NCBI GenBank assembly: GCA_003254925.1
Contig: QANZ01036527.1
Span: forward strand, 192,821-256,820
DNA: 64,000 nucleotides
Direction: 5' to 3'
From: Chamaecrista fasciculata
Lineage: Eukaryota > Streptophyta > Magnoliopsida > Fabales > Fabaceae
The position numbers and the translations under genes were made by a program. The notes beneath the pieces were generated by a model. It was given only the letters and a program-made list of their open reading frames with translations, was not told where the DNA came from and ran no database searches. Of this stretch, positions 1 to 11,799 are shown piece after piece; the first letter of the stretch is position 1; each line of letters opens with the position of its first letter.

Positions 1-220
1 GCAAAACAATTCCAAAACTATATTCTTGATTCTTCTTATGTGTACTTTGAATTTGTTGAATGATATATAAAATTGTTATTGAAGATTAATTGTGTTGCAA
101 AGTTTAATATATATAATAGAATTACAAAATATATAATTAGTAAAAATTAATCAGTAATAAAAATTTATATCAAAACTTGAGAAAGTAATAAATACGAGAA
201 GAATATTACAAAATTTTGAC

Positions 221-541
221 AAATTTGTGACGGAATTTGTAACGGAAATTACTCTGTCACAAATATGGGTGTGGCAAATTTGAGACAGAACATGGCCCGT
301 CACAAAATTGTGACAGAATTTGTGACGGAATGTCCGTCACAACTTGAGACGGATATATTCCGTCACAAATTCCGTCACAAATTGTGACGGAATATGAAGT
401 CCGCTACAAATTAGATTAGCGACGCCATGTTTTGTGACGGAAATTTTCCGTTACAGATTCCGTCACAAACGTGATTTGTAACGGAATTTCCACATTTTGT
501 GACGGATTTTTCCGTCACAAATCACCTGTTTTCTTGTAGTG
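221..541 (-). mobile_element. CACTA (En/Spm-type) transposon terminus
   Basis: The block ends at 541. Read on the minus strand it begins CACTACAAGAAAAC, the classic CACTA terminal inverted repeat. It is followed by many direct and inverted copies of the short subterminal motif TGTGACGG/CCGTCACA, which is the binding-site architecture expected for a CACTA transposase. The three bases after the end are TAA, a possible 3-bp target duplication. The opposite terminus is not visible, so the element either runs off the left edge of the window or is truncated. No transposase frame is visible. Confidence 0.8.
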
Positions 542-3500
542 TAAGGAAAATCAACAATAAAAACATCTAGCCGGGTTGTACATTGAAATGGAGTCTCTCA
601 TGTTAATCATTGACAAAACATCTTATAACCTTGAGTTTGCTTAGCTTGATAGAAAATCAGATTCCATCAATATCTCACAAAAATCAGAAGTTGGAACCGA
701 CCTACCTTCATTTATCTCAAACTCTTAAGCAATCGACTCTCAAGTTCAAGAACAATTAAAGCAAGAGATAAACTAAGCCTAATTTAACTAGGTTTTAGTG
801 GTTGTAGCTAAACTAGAGATTCCTTCTCATACTTTTGAAAATAGAAATGAAGCTATTCTACTAACAAAGCATGTGTCACTTTTCTAAACATCAAACAAAG
901 ATTTGAGCCTAGATGACAAGATTAACCAAGATTGAAACACAATTAAGGGCGCCCTCTAATATCATCCATCCAAGATAATCAAAAATTAAAACAGAGAGAA
1001 TCAAAACTCAAAAGAAAGTAAGATTGCATTAAGCTCAAAACATAGTCTCAAAACATGATATTCTCCAAACCCTAGCCTCTAATCTGCATAACTAAAACAA
1101 AAATAAAGCTAAGAGAAGAAAGAAAAGCTAGCAAATCTGAAGAAAGAAGAAGAATGAAGGGTGGGTTCTCCTCTAAAACGAGCCCCTCTAATCCAAAACT
1201 TTTCCTTTTATATGCATCCCTTTCCTATAAGGAACCCTTGGCACATGTTTGACACATGCTCTCCAATAAATGAATCAGATATTTTACTTGAGAAGGGGTG
1301 CACAAGTGGCAGCAACAGATTGGTCCCTAAAAGAAAAGAAAATTCAGATTAAGAAGTTACTGCAGTAAAAAAAAGGGAATTAGTCCTATGCCCATAGCAT
1401 ACTGAAATAGGCAAGTAAAAAGGGGATTTGTCCTATGTCCATAGGACTTGAAATCAGGCAAAATTAGAGAAAGAAGAAGCAACCAACAAAACTATAATAA
1501 AAAGGGTAATAAAGTGAATTTAGTGACTGATAAAATGAGATAATTTGGTCTAAAAATAAGTATAATAGAGCTGCTAACAATTAATCATACAAAGTTTCAT
1601 CTAGTGAAAAAGTTCACAATGTGATAAATTTAATTTTTTATTATAAAAATTCATATTTAATAAAAATTATAGTATCTTGAATAAGATTGATTTTAATAAA
1701 AATATATATATATATATATAAAAGGACGTATAACTGTGCTTTTCTTTTTTTTTATAAACTAAACCTTGTATTATAAGGACAGATAGAATCTGTGCTTTTC
1801 TATATATATCAGTCTATATATCTGTCGCAAATAAAAACTTAATGAACTATAAATATATAGATTTTACTAGCTTGCATGTCTGAAAATTAAAGTTGGGTAG
1901 CTAACTTGAGAGCAGCAATATTAATCGACGAACGTTTCCATCCTTTCATCGTCTTCATGAATCATGAACTCTTAAAAATAAACATTTCGAAATTCCCGTC
2001 GTTACGTTGTGTGGTTCAGATTCTATTAATTAGATTTGACCAGTCATTACTGAACATTCTTGTTATTTCTCTCAAGCAAATGTTGCACACTGAAACAAAA
2101 ATAACCATGTACTCACGTAATAATAACTGTTATCCTATTAAAAAACAAAGAGGCAAACTTTTCTTGGAGTTCTCGAATTTTATATCAAAATTCAGATGTC
2201 TCTACATTTTTTCTCACGTCAATCACTCAATTGTAACATTAAATTATGTTAATATATATAAAAGTTAATGATGAGAAACGAGTTGGATTGACATTCAAAT
2301 TCACAAAATTCAACTTAATCCAAGTGTGGGTTGAGTACTCATATATTAGTTACATGGTCAAAGTTTTAGAAACCGAACCAACTCTTGGACGTGCACATAT
2401 ATTTTTTATTTTTGAATTTTCTAAATATTTTTATATTTAGTTGCATGTTGAGTTGGGTCTGGATGAATGGATAAAAAAAAAACTTAAATTATACTCAATC
2501 CAATTCAATCTATGGTCACCCCTTATAAAAATGGTCTAAAGTTGTGATTTATACTAAAAAATATTTAGGAACAATTATTTTATTATTTTTTTTGTTTTTT
2601 TAAATAAAAATAAATAATATTTTGTTGATATTCCAATGACATTTTTCCTCCTAATTTTCATGAATTCCTCTGGGGCTGTTTTGTTCAAGGTCTAGAAGGA
2701 GAGAAGAATAAAGGATTAATAAAGACAATATATAGTTAAGTGTACTTTAAGAATGATGTTGCAGATTTAAATTGGGTTATGCGTATATTTTTATTTTTGG
2801 TACAAATCACGGGGCCAAATCCCAAAAAAATGCCTATAATTTTTTGTTTTTGTTAGTAAAGGTTGAACACTTTGAATACTATATATAGTTGTCATCAGCT
2901 ACGAATATATGCATAGAAAATGTTTTGTTGGTGTAAGCAAAATTATGTTCACTATCTTTACAAGAATTAGTCTAAAGATGTCAATTAGCATAATGTGTAT
3001 AGAAAAACAAATTATTGATAGAAGAAAAACTCAAATCCATTAATTTTCTATGTTCTAAGATGATCCAAAGGAATATAGCTTCCTACTTATGCAAAAAAGA
3101 AATAACAAATTTTAATTAAGCATAAGTGTTTTTGGTACTTAAAGTGTAAGGTAAGTTTCAATTATACTTCCAAAATTTTTTTAAGTCAATTGTACACTCA
3201 ATTTTTTTTTTCTTTTTGTCAAGAGTACTTTTGTCTAATTAAATTTTTTTTTTTTTGCCTGAGTAGGAAGCTATATTCTTTAATAAATTAAACATTAATG
3301 AACTTAGCTCACTCACAGCTTCTCACATATTTAATATTTTTCTTGAAAGTAAACAAAATAAGATGGAGGCTATAATTATAGGATTCAATTAATCAAGTAT
3401 CTAGTTGTTTATCTGAAAAATGAAGACGTGGTATTGCTTACAAGCCCATATATGCGTTTACATGGTCTGTGGATTGACGATGAATTATATGACAAGCAGA

Positions 3501-3559
3501 TCTATAACGTGCAACCAAGTACCTTAGTGGGTTTCATGATGCAAATGATAATCGAATGT
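542..3559. other. Intergenic, no gene supported
   Basis: This is an AT-rich stretch. Open frames here are short and lack recognisable domains. A (TA)n run lies near 1700-1722. The block at about 600-1500 has the look of old, decayed repeat DNA, but no LTR ends, primer-binding site or target duplication could be identified. Confidence 0.5.
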
Positions 3560-3569
3560 GATCAACAAC

Positions 3570-3578
3570 TATAAATAG
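3570..3578 (+). promoter_or_regulatory. TATA box of the proline-rich protein gene
   Basis: A consensus TATAAATAG lies 77 bases before the start codon at 3647. It predicts transcription starting near 3600 and a 5' leader of roughly 45-50 nt. Confidence 0.75.
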
Positions 3579-3646
3579 CCATACTAGCCTGCATTGGTAC
3601 CTCACCACTCACCAAACCATTGATTCAGCATTCAACATCTGTAGAA

Positions 3647-4646
3647 ATGGCCTTCACACGATCTTTGTTCGCAGCTTCTATGCTTCTGTTGACATTTGTA
3701 GCCATTGCCTCTGCAGCCGATTATGGATACGGTACAACACCCTCCTATACCTATTCGGAGAATCCCAAAAAACCAGAATCAGATTACCAGCAACCTCCCA
3801 AAAACCCAGAATCAGATTACCAACAACATCCCACAAAACCACAAGAGTCATCCAGCTATAAAGTACCAAAATCATCACCAGAGGCAGTAGATGAACTACT
3901 CTCCACCATTATTGGAGTCCAAGGAATCGTGTTATGTAAATCCAAGTCTATCACCTACCCGATTCAAGGTATATACATATTTATGATGTTGGTTAAAGTG
4001 CACTTTTGGTCCCATAAATTTGGTAAAGGTTTCAATTTGGTCCCATAACTTTGACAAAGGTCTTAATTTGGTCCCATAATTTTTCTTGTTGCAATTTGGG
4101 TCCTATATAACTTCTGAAAACGTACCACCATTGATCTCAAGCTTATGGAACCGAATTGAAGCCTTTACCAAAATTAAGCCTTAACCTATGATGTTTATGA
4201 ACTTAATAAGATTTGGGTCATGGTGACGAGAAATTGAATGTGTAACTAACTAACTAACTAACTAACATAACTAATTTACAGGAGCGGTGGCACGAATTGC
4301 ATGTGTGGGTGTGGATGATAAAGGGTATGAAACAGGTCCAGTATCAGTATTGAGTGATGTAACAGATAGCAAAGGCTATTTCTTGGCCACATTGGCGATT
4401 GCACAAGTTGGAGCTAAGGTGAATAAGAAGATTAGTGAATGCAAGGCCTTCCTTGATAGCTCACCTTTGGATGAGTGTAAAATTCCAACAGATATTAACT
4501 TTGGGATGAGTGGTGCTCGCCTTTCTTCTTTCCGCATACTGAACAACAAAATCAAACTCCATTCTGTGGGGCCTTTCTACTTTGCTTCCCAACAACCACA
4601 ACAACCTAACAATCCTTATCCTGTTCCTAACGGAAACGGTTATTAG
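3647..4646 (+). CDS. Proline-rich protein with Pollen Ole e 1/extensin domain
   Basis: There are two exons, 3647-3968 and 4282-4646, giving 228 aa; the intron splits a Gly codon. A signal peptide of about 23 residues ends ASA, so the product should be secreted to the cell wall. Next comes a short Pro/Lys/Tyr-rich section with near-repeats of PESDYQQ (about residues 43-75). The rest is an Ole e 1-type domain starting GVQGIVLCKS, with four cysteines (in LCKS, IACVG, SECKAF and DECKIP) that in the family form disulfides. The layout matches the Arabidopsis PRP1/PRP3 root-hair wall proteins, which have a structural rather than enzymatic role. I chose the ATG at 3647 because it follows the TATA box and opens the signal peptide. 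An AACT microsatellite sits just before the intron acceptor (about 4240-4266). The family is clear; the tissue role is inferred. Confidence 0.9.
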
Positions 4647-4918
4647 AGCCTCTATATATATATATATATATATTCAAATTTCTGTTATCACCTGTTATTT
4701 TCTTGTTTTCATTCTTTTTCTTGTTGCTGTTGGCTTTGCTTGCTTCTCTTAAATGTTTGATTTCATTTATTCTATCAAATACTTCTATAGTTTCTTATTA
4801 ATATAAGAACACAAAACCCCCTCGGACAAATATGGATTTCCAAGTATATGAATTGAGAAGGAAAACTCCGTGCACAGCACGGCTCTTATACTAATTTTTA
4901 TATATATAATTGTTTTAT

Positions 4919-5452
4919 GAGGGAACTTACTATTTGGTCCTTCCTTTTTCACACTTTTAACTATTTGGTCCTTGCATTTTTTAAATAGACTATTTGGTCC
5001 CTCAAAAATTAGAAATGTCAACTATTTAGTCTCTCATTTATCATAATTATCAACTATCAGACGTTAACTGCTTACCTGACACCATTAAATGCCACTTTAG
5101 CATCCTAATCATCTAAATCAATCGAACCGGACCAACAAATACAATAAAATCAGCCTAAAATTGAGTCGGACCCAAATATTTCTATTACACATTAAGCTTC
5201 CATAAGGTATAAATTATTGAATTATTCTCAAGTCTCAAACCCTAGGTGGTTTGAAATAGTTAAATATGTGACATTTAACGTGTTACATGTGCACTTAATG
5301 ACCGGGTTATCAGTGTTGGTAATAGAGATAGGTTACATAGACTAATGAGTTGACATTTCTAATTTTTTATGGACCAAATAGTCTATTTAAAAAATGCAGG
5401 GACCAAATAGTTAAAAGTGTGAAAAAGGAGGGACCAAATAGTAGGTTTCCTC
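4919..5452. mobile_element. Mutator-type MITE, family B, intact copy
   Basis: This 534-bp non-coding element is flanked by a perfect 9-bp duplication, TTGTTTTAT (4910-4918 and 5453-5461). Its long terminal inverted repeats start GAGGGAACTTACTATTTGG on the left and GAGGAAACCTACTATTTGG on the right arm read in reverse. The arms stay complementary for over 100 bp. A 9-bp duplication is the Mutator superfamily hallmark. Related copies are at 18821-19384 and 57065-57568. Confidence 0.88.
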
Positions 5453-5461
5453 TTGTTTTAT

Positions 5462-6785
5462 TTGGTGGCAGGGATGAAAAGCAACGGGGAAAAGGCAGTA
5501 CAAATGTATATATGTAATTATATGGCGTGGAATATTGATAGTAAAGACCGTTTACATATTATGCATATGATATATATGTTTTGGCCAGTAGTTCATGCCT
5601 TGTATCTACATTCCTTTTATGTTTTGTAATGTTCTATAAAAAGCATCTCCTATTGCAATCCCTCGTTTTAGCCACGTAAAAAATATTTAAAAGATGGTCA
5701 ATTGGATTTCCTTTCCGAAACATTCATTTTCAACTAATTTGTTACGTAAAATAATATATCATATAAGAAACTAATATATATATATATATATATAACAGTT
5801 TGGTTCCATTAATTATATATCCAACGAACAAAAAAGCTTGTGTCCTGAAACAAATTTTTTCTATAGTTTCCTTTTTGAAGATGATGATGCAGTTCTTGAG
5901 TCCTTCTTAGAGCAAGATAATCCTGATAAAACCACTGCCAGCTTGTGTATTTTTTTGGATTCAAATTGTATATTTATTTCTTTAAAAAGTTTAAGATACT
6001 CTAAATCAGAGAACTTTGGAGAATATATTAATATGAAAAAGATACTAGTAGTCTTCTATTTCACTCCATTGAAGATTAAGGATATGTTTTATATTTTCTT
6101 TTCTTCAAATTCTTAATCTCGATAATAAAATAGAGATAATTAACAACTAAGAGATGAAAAGAAAAGATATTGAAATAAGAAAAAGAGAGAAAATAGTTCT
6201 CGGTCGGAAGTTAATTTCTTTTCATCGGAAGAATGAAATATAAAGCTCATAATTACTCGTTCATGTTTCGTTTTAGCTTATCATATGTTGTGCTTTATTT
6301 GGTTCAAAGTACCTGAGATGCACTGCGATAGATGAGAAGTATATTATGCATCTTTAGCTATCTCCCCAAGATGGAACAAGGACTATATAAATATAGTCCA
6401 AACAAGCATGATCGTACGTAATTAGGTTTTAGACATCCAATTAATAACTAAAATTCTATTCTGGAGAGGAATCCTGCTCCAGCAAACTCCGATGATCAAA
6501 AGAAATCTACTAAATTAGTAATTAAACTGGCGTCAAAATTACAGCAGCCATAAATTTTACATAGATTAAACTAAGCTAACCGGAGGTACTACTATCCATA
6601 CCAAAAAACTCCCATTTATTCACGAAAGCATAAAAAGATATCACTGAAAAACTAGTACACGGTAGGCAAAGGGAGATTGGCACTAGGATTGACTAGCATA
6701 TGCTTTAATTCCGAACTACAAAGACTTCAAGACCCAACAATGTAACTGACTGTCTCTATAACCTCCGACCAAAACAGCCGCTATC
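5462..6785. other. Intergenic region between the wall-protein gene and PDI 3' end
   Basis: No gene is supported. It contains an (AT)n run near 5775-5793. A short acidic open stretch at about 5868-5945 (beginning FEDDDAVLESF) looks exon-like, but it has no recognisable family and no partner exons. The right part should hold the PDI 3' UTR beyond the proposed 3' UTR intron. Confidence 0.4.
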
Positions 6786-6895
6786 CTGCAAAGGAAGGAA
6801 AACAATTACATCAAATTATGAATGGGCAAATGTTTCATCAAACATCAATTCTCAGAGCAAAACATGTGAAAGTTCGATACTAATAATTTTTTTAC
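6786..6895 (-). other. Probable intron in the PDI 3' UTR
   Basis: Four bases after the PDI stop codon the transcript reads ACAG|GTAAAA (donor at 6895-6894). A pyrimidine-rich TTTGCAG acceptor follows at 6787-6786. The 110-nt interval is AT-rich like the other introns of this gene. The junction would lie only 4 nt downstream of the stop, too close to trigger the usual >50-nt nonsense-mediated-decay rule. Confidence 0.55.
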
Positions 6896-6899
6896 CTGT

Positions 6900-9800
6900 T
6901 TAAAGCTCATCTTTTGCTTGCTCATCTTTCTTTTGTTCTTCTTGGGGAGCAGGTTTATCATCAGATTTATCAGACTTATCACGGTTCTTCTCAATGAAAT
7001 CTATCATGTCCTCCTTGGTCCTATTGCCATCATACAGTGATATCTTTCCAGAGGCAGACCTGAAGTACAAAGTTGGATAGCCTTGGACATCGAAGAGATC
7101 ACTTGGGATATCATTTGCAGTTGCATCCTGGGGTTACACAAATGAAAGTTTTAGCAAACAATGCATAACATGAATATTTCATACCAAATGCATTTCTTTT
7201 CAGACAATCATCATCATTGTTTTCTTGTTATTTGGTACAATCACATTTAGAGTAGCTTATTGTTAAGCTGTTTGCACCAATTTGTTCCAAAATGATGATA
7301 AAAACGAGGAGAAATTTAAATTTTACCTCCTAGTACTTGTATATAATTACAACTTCAAAACATTACCTCCTAGTACCAAATGCAACTGTTTTATTACATT
7401 TTAAGGGGTATATACAAACGTTATTGACCTTGGTAGTTAGTAAAGATGGGTCAATTTCTTTTTCCTAAAAAGTCAAGATATATAATGGCACTATTATTTA
7501 AGCTTGACAAGGGTGTATATATCATCATACCAGTTTTGCAATAACAACATCAGCATCATTTTGAAGCGAGATTGCAACTTCATCTAAAATTGGAGCCAGC
7601 TTTTTGCAATGTCCACACCAAGGAGCATAAAACTCTAACAGAACTGCAGAGAAGAAATTTTGTTACAATTTATCTCCATGATTGAGGAGATTCAATAATT
7701 AATGTACTAAAAGTATAATGAGTGAGAATTCAATAATGCAATATATAACCACAAACGTATTGGTAATTTGGGAGCATGATTAATGGACAAACTAGAGGCA
7801 GTTTAAGAATGTACAAAAACAAAATTTTGTGGGCTTTAAGGAATCTGCGCCTCTTTGGCTTGGGCTTTACCCCAAAATTACCAAACAGTGTTTATTATTA
7901 TTATTATAATTATTATTATCATTATTATTATTATCATTAAAAGTCTCAAAACGGCACTTCTGTGAGAGTTTAATTTTTCTTGTTGGGTACAGGACTACAG
8001 GGTGAGGGAGGCTTTACCAAATGGACCACAGATGCATATAACAAATAATTAAACCTGAAAGTGCATGGCCCGGCTAAAACAAAGTTGACATACAAGAAAT
8101 TGAAATATAAATAGATGCCTCTAGATGTACAATTTATTCATCCCTATTGAACCTTAATGCTCTTTCAGAGACAAGTTAATTTGGTAGCATGGTACTTGAT
8201 TAGAGAAAATCAAATGCTGAAATCCATCAGATCATTAAAAAGAAGTGAGAAGCAATAAAGTATACCATTTTTCCCTGAGTTGAATACAATATCCTGAAGA
8301 GTGTCAGCAACAACCACTTTAACAGGCTCATTGTTAACCTCGGGAATAGGTTCAGACTTCTTATATGGCTGAATGTTACCATCCTGAAATTACAATTCCA
8401 AATAAAGGGGTTATTAATGTTACTAATTAAAAAAGGCTGTAATTGAAGTGCTAAATATAACAAACGAAAACTACTCAGCTAGAGAAGAAAAGGAGGAAAA
8501 AAAAAAAAAAAANAAAAAAAAAAAAAAAAGCACCCCAAGAAATAAATATCACCTTGTAATCCTTCAACCAAGCCGGAATGTGCTCAGGTTCCAAATTTGG
8601 TTTCAAAAATTTCTTTCCATCATTATGTTGGATGATAATTAGAGGCACCTGGTCTTCCTTAAGTCCAAAATACTGCCACCACCAACCAAACTCTGTGTCA
8701 AAAAATTGATAGAGAGCAAACAAATAAATAATGTCAAAAATTGGATACCAACCTGGAAGGCACCTTGACTAGCCTCAACATCTCCCACCAGAAAGCTAAT
8801 TCCATCTTGTTTGTATTGCTCAGCAGCTTCACGATATTTTGATTTGAGAGAATCAGCATTTTCAGCAGTGAAGTTGATAAACAACATTGCCTGCACTTCC
8901 AAAAATCATAAGTCAGATTACCAGGACACAAAAAGTGGATTAGGGAAGACAAACAAGTACTAAAAAAAAGTCTTTGAATAGAGTGTGTAATGAAGAAGTT
9001 CAAATAATAGTGCATACTGCAATGATTTTGCAAAATGATGGAGAGGGAATAAATGATTTTACCACTGATCTACAAAAATTGCTATAACAATATGAGCTGT
9101 TGGATGCATCCTCCAGCATCCTATTGACAAAACACAAGTAAGCTTACCTTTGCGTTAGGACTGTTAAAGAATTTGATAACGTAAGGGTGATTGTTTGGGT
9201 CACTGTTGAAGACAGTCACAACAGGCGTACTGGTCTCTTCAACAAACTTCTCTAGAGCTTCCAAATGGAAATCCTAAAATCATCAAATGTGAATGCCAGT
9301 TATTTGCTACCAATTAAAACAGAATAACACATCACATTGTTGGAACAACATATCAACTCAAATCAACAATACCTGGAAATCAACAAAAAGTTCATCAAAA
9401 GGTTTGAATAATCGAACTACAGGCCCATTAACAGATGATTCTCCCCGTGGAAGGTGTTTGGCATCCAAGGTATGACCAAAGTCATAGTCAGACCGCAATT
9501 TCTCTGCCAAAGCTGAGAAGTTTTCAAACTCCTCCCCAGAAAATTTAGGGAAAACCCCAATCTGTATACAAAGGGAAGCACATTAACAGGTCAACTTAAG
9601 TTGAAAGAGAAGCAGAGAACAAACAGAATAGTCCATCACTTACAATAACAACTTTATTTTCACCAATAAAAGCACTAGCATCATCGGAAGACTTAATTTC
9701 AGTGGTTGCAGGACCACTTTGTTTCTTTAAATACTCAACAATACCATCTGCTTCTCGAGGACCTTTGTATTCTTGAATATTCTTTCCTCCATTTCTCAGA

Positions 9801-10714
9801 ATTTTAAGGGTTGGGAACCCTTTAATATCATATTCTGTAGCAAGTTCTCTGTTCTGTTCTTCATTGGCATCAATTTTAGCCAAAACAACCGGAGGATCAT
9901 GACTGCTCAAGACAGAAGCAGCTTTCTCGTACTGCAGAAATAAAAGAAGAAAGAAAATCAGCATCCGCATAATCTAACTTGAAGTGACATCAAACGAAAA
10001 GGAGATCAGTATTACCTCTGGAGCAAGCTTCTTACAGTGGCCACACCTAAAAAGAAAAACAGGCAAAAAATGAAAAATGTTAACTAAGTTAAGAAGAAAA
10101 GAATAGTGAAAATGTTTAGATGGCCAAGATTGATTAGTGTGATCGAAGTATCAAACTGTTTTTAAAGTGTAGGGCATTACATTTATCTAAATTTGGTGTT
10201 TGTATGCAGTATACAACTACTGCAGTATAAAATCTAAAACGGATTATTGACAACTTCTCCTGATCGGTGCGGAAAATAAGATTTAGTCAATTCATCCAAT
10301 CAAAATTCGATGAGTTGGCTGCAAAAGTAAATCTAGCAAGGATTTCATAAAATTGGGAACAAAAACCAAATCAAATGCATGAAACAAACTCAGCAAACCA
10401 AACATGCAATGGAGAAAGAAAGTCAGATCTTGAACAGAGTCAACAGAAACGAAACAGATCAGAACCCTAACAGACCAAACAGTAAAACAAACGATATCAA
10501 GCAACAGCAGTGATCCATACCAGGGTGCGTAGAACTCGACGACGATGAAATCGTGTTTTTTTATGGTGTCGGAGAAGTTAGAATGATCCAAAGTGAGCAC
10601 GAATTCCTTGGCATCGGCATCATCGGCGGCGGAGATCTGAGCAGGCAACGACGCGATGAAAGACAAAACGAAGACGAAGAGGAAGAAAAACGAAACCCTA
10701 TCGGCCATTGCCAT
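6900..10714 (-). CDS. PDI: Protein disulfide isomerase, ER-resident (KDEL)
   Basis: The enzyme oxidises and rearranges disulfides in proteins folding in the ER lumen. There are ten coding exons: 10714-10521, 10046-10016, 9931-9644, 9561-9373, 9273-9148, 8890-8753, 8672-8553, 8383-8266, 7643-7531 and 7127-6900. The phase is continuous and the product is 514 aa, the normal plant PDIL1 size. A signal peptide (about residues 1-29, ending AQISA) precedes the a-b-b'-a' layout. The two thioredoxin active sites, both WCGHC, have their CGHC at residues 66-69 and 411-414. Each is split from its neighbourhood by an intron: the first Trp codon is interrupted, and the tiny 31-nt exon 2 carries the first CGHC. 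An acidic/Lys tail ends in KDEL. The ATG at 10714 is the first Met before the hydrophobic leader; a second Met two codons later would also work. An ER-stress element lies upstream. Intron 7 has a poly-A run with an unresolved base at 8513. Identity is very secure. Confidence 0.97.
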
Positions 10715-10995
10715 AGCCCGCCGAATGAAGAAGAATTTGCTTTCCGGAATTAAGAGAGAGATGCGAAGTAGTGGATTCAGTATCGCTGACTGATGAGTCT
10801 TTTACTCTTTTAAGGGGAAATGGAAGGAAGAAAGAAACGCGAGTGTGTGTAGTCTGAGAGAGAGAAGAAGGAGACAAACATGGAAGAGACATGTGACGGC
10901 GCTTTGAGATATTTTGGATCTCAATGAATTCTGAGGGAATAATATTCATCGTTGCTATAGCGAATGCACTTGCCCCACGTGAGATTTCTGTATGA

Positions 10996-11014
10996 CGTGG
11001 CCGGCTGTTATTGG
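10996..11014 (-). promoter_or_regulatory. ER stress response element (ERSE) with overlapping UPRE-like site
   Basis: Read in the direction of the PDI gene, the sequence is CCAAT, then exactly nine bases, then CCACG. This is a perfect match to the ERSE consensus CCAAT-N9-CCACG bound by NF-Y plus ER-stress bZIPs (bZIP28/bZIP60 in Arabidopsis). The CCACG half extends to CCACGTCA, i.e. TGACGTGG (10993-11000) on the plus strand, a plant UPR-type bZIP site. It lies about 280 bp upstream of the PDI start codon. A further CCCCACGTGAG box lies at 10974-10984. Confidence 0.8.
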
Positions 11015-11144
11015 AGAAGTCTTGTCACGCATTTTAAGCTGCTTTTAGTTTCCTCTCTTCCCGTTTTCGCCTCTTCTCTTTTTGGGCGCCCCGTACAATG
11101 GTTTTTCCTAAATTTTATTTGATTTATTTAGATTAAAAATTAGG

Positions 11145-11372
11145 TTAAATTACACTTTGTATCTTGTTCTATGGACCAATTTCACTTTGGTACTATGTTC
11201 TTTCAAAAGTGACACTTTGGTACCTTGTTCTTTGAATGTTAACATTTTGATACACTGTTCTATCAAAAGTGACATTTTGATACCATATTTTTTGCACCTT
11301 TAACACTTTGGTACCTTAAAAAAGACAAAGCAAGGTAACAAATCGTGAAAGAATAGAACAACAAAGTGAANG
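11145..11372. repeat. Degenerate relative of MITE family A
   Basis: It opens with TTAAATTACACTTTG and carries repeats of the CACTTTGGTACC-type motif spaced by TTGTTCTT. The motif is the same as in the intact foldback element at 11428-11790, but the right inverted arm is mostly missing. It lies upstream of the PDI gene. Base 11371 is unresolved. Confidence 0.55.
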
Positions 11373-11427
11373 TTATAACTAATTTATTTTCCAACAATAT
11401 TGATTTAAAGAATTACCATAATATCTT

Positions 11428-11790
11428 GGGTAAATTCCACTTTGGTACCCTGTTCTATGAACCAATTCCACTTTGGTACCCTGTTCTTTCAAAAGTGACA
11501 CTTTGGTACCCTGTTCTTTCAAAAATGTCATTTTGGTACCCTGTTCTTTCAAAAGTGACATTAGGGTAAATTCCACTTTGGTACCCGAAAAAAGTAACAA
11601 ATAGTGAAAGAACAAGGTACCAAAGTGTCACTTGGTCCAAAGAACAAGGTACCAAAATGTCACTTTTGAAAGAATACGGTACCAAAATGACATTTTTGAA
11701 AGAACAGGGTACCAAAGTGTCACTTTTGAAAGAACAGGGTACCAAAGTGGAATTGGTCCATAGAACAGGGTACCAAAGTGGAATTTACCC
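11428..11790. mobile_element. Foldback Mutator-type MITE, family A, intact copy
   Basis: This 363-bp near-perfect palindrome has a left arm starting GGGTAAATTCCACTTTGG and a right arm ending CCAAAGTGGAATTTACCC. Both arms carry tandem GGTACC-containing sub-repeats. It is bounded by a perfect 9-bp duplication TAATATCTT (11419-11427 and 11791-11799), as expected for Mutator-superfamily MITEs. Open frames inside it merely read through the sub-repeats. Relatives lie at 38782-39148, 48235-48663 and 51353-52048. Confidence 0.9.
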
Positions 11791-11799
11791 TAATATCTT

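Noticed and set aside
221..541. Regularly repeated short motif as a CRISPR-like array
   Set aside because: The repeats are irregular, in both orientations, in a plant genome, and end in a CACTA terminus.
5838..6116. Acidic open stretch FEDDDAVLESF as a possible exon
   Set aside because: No partner exons, no known family, and AT-rich random-looking sequence after residue 35. It could be a captured exon but cannot be supported.
11428..11790. A microRNA hairpin gene
   Set aside because: The arms are long, nearly perfect and made of tandem units with a 9-bp TSD, so it is a MITE rather than a MIR locus.
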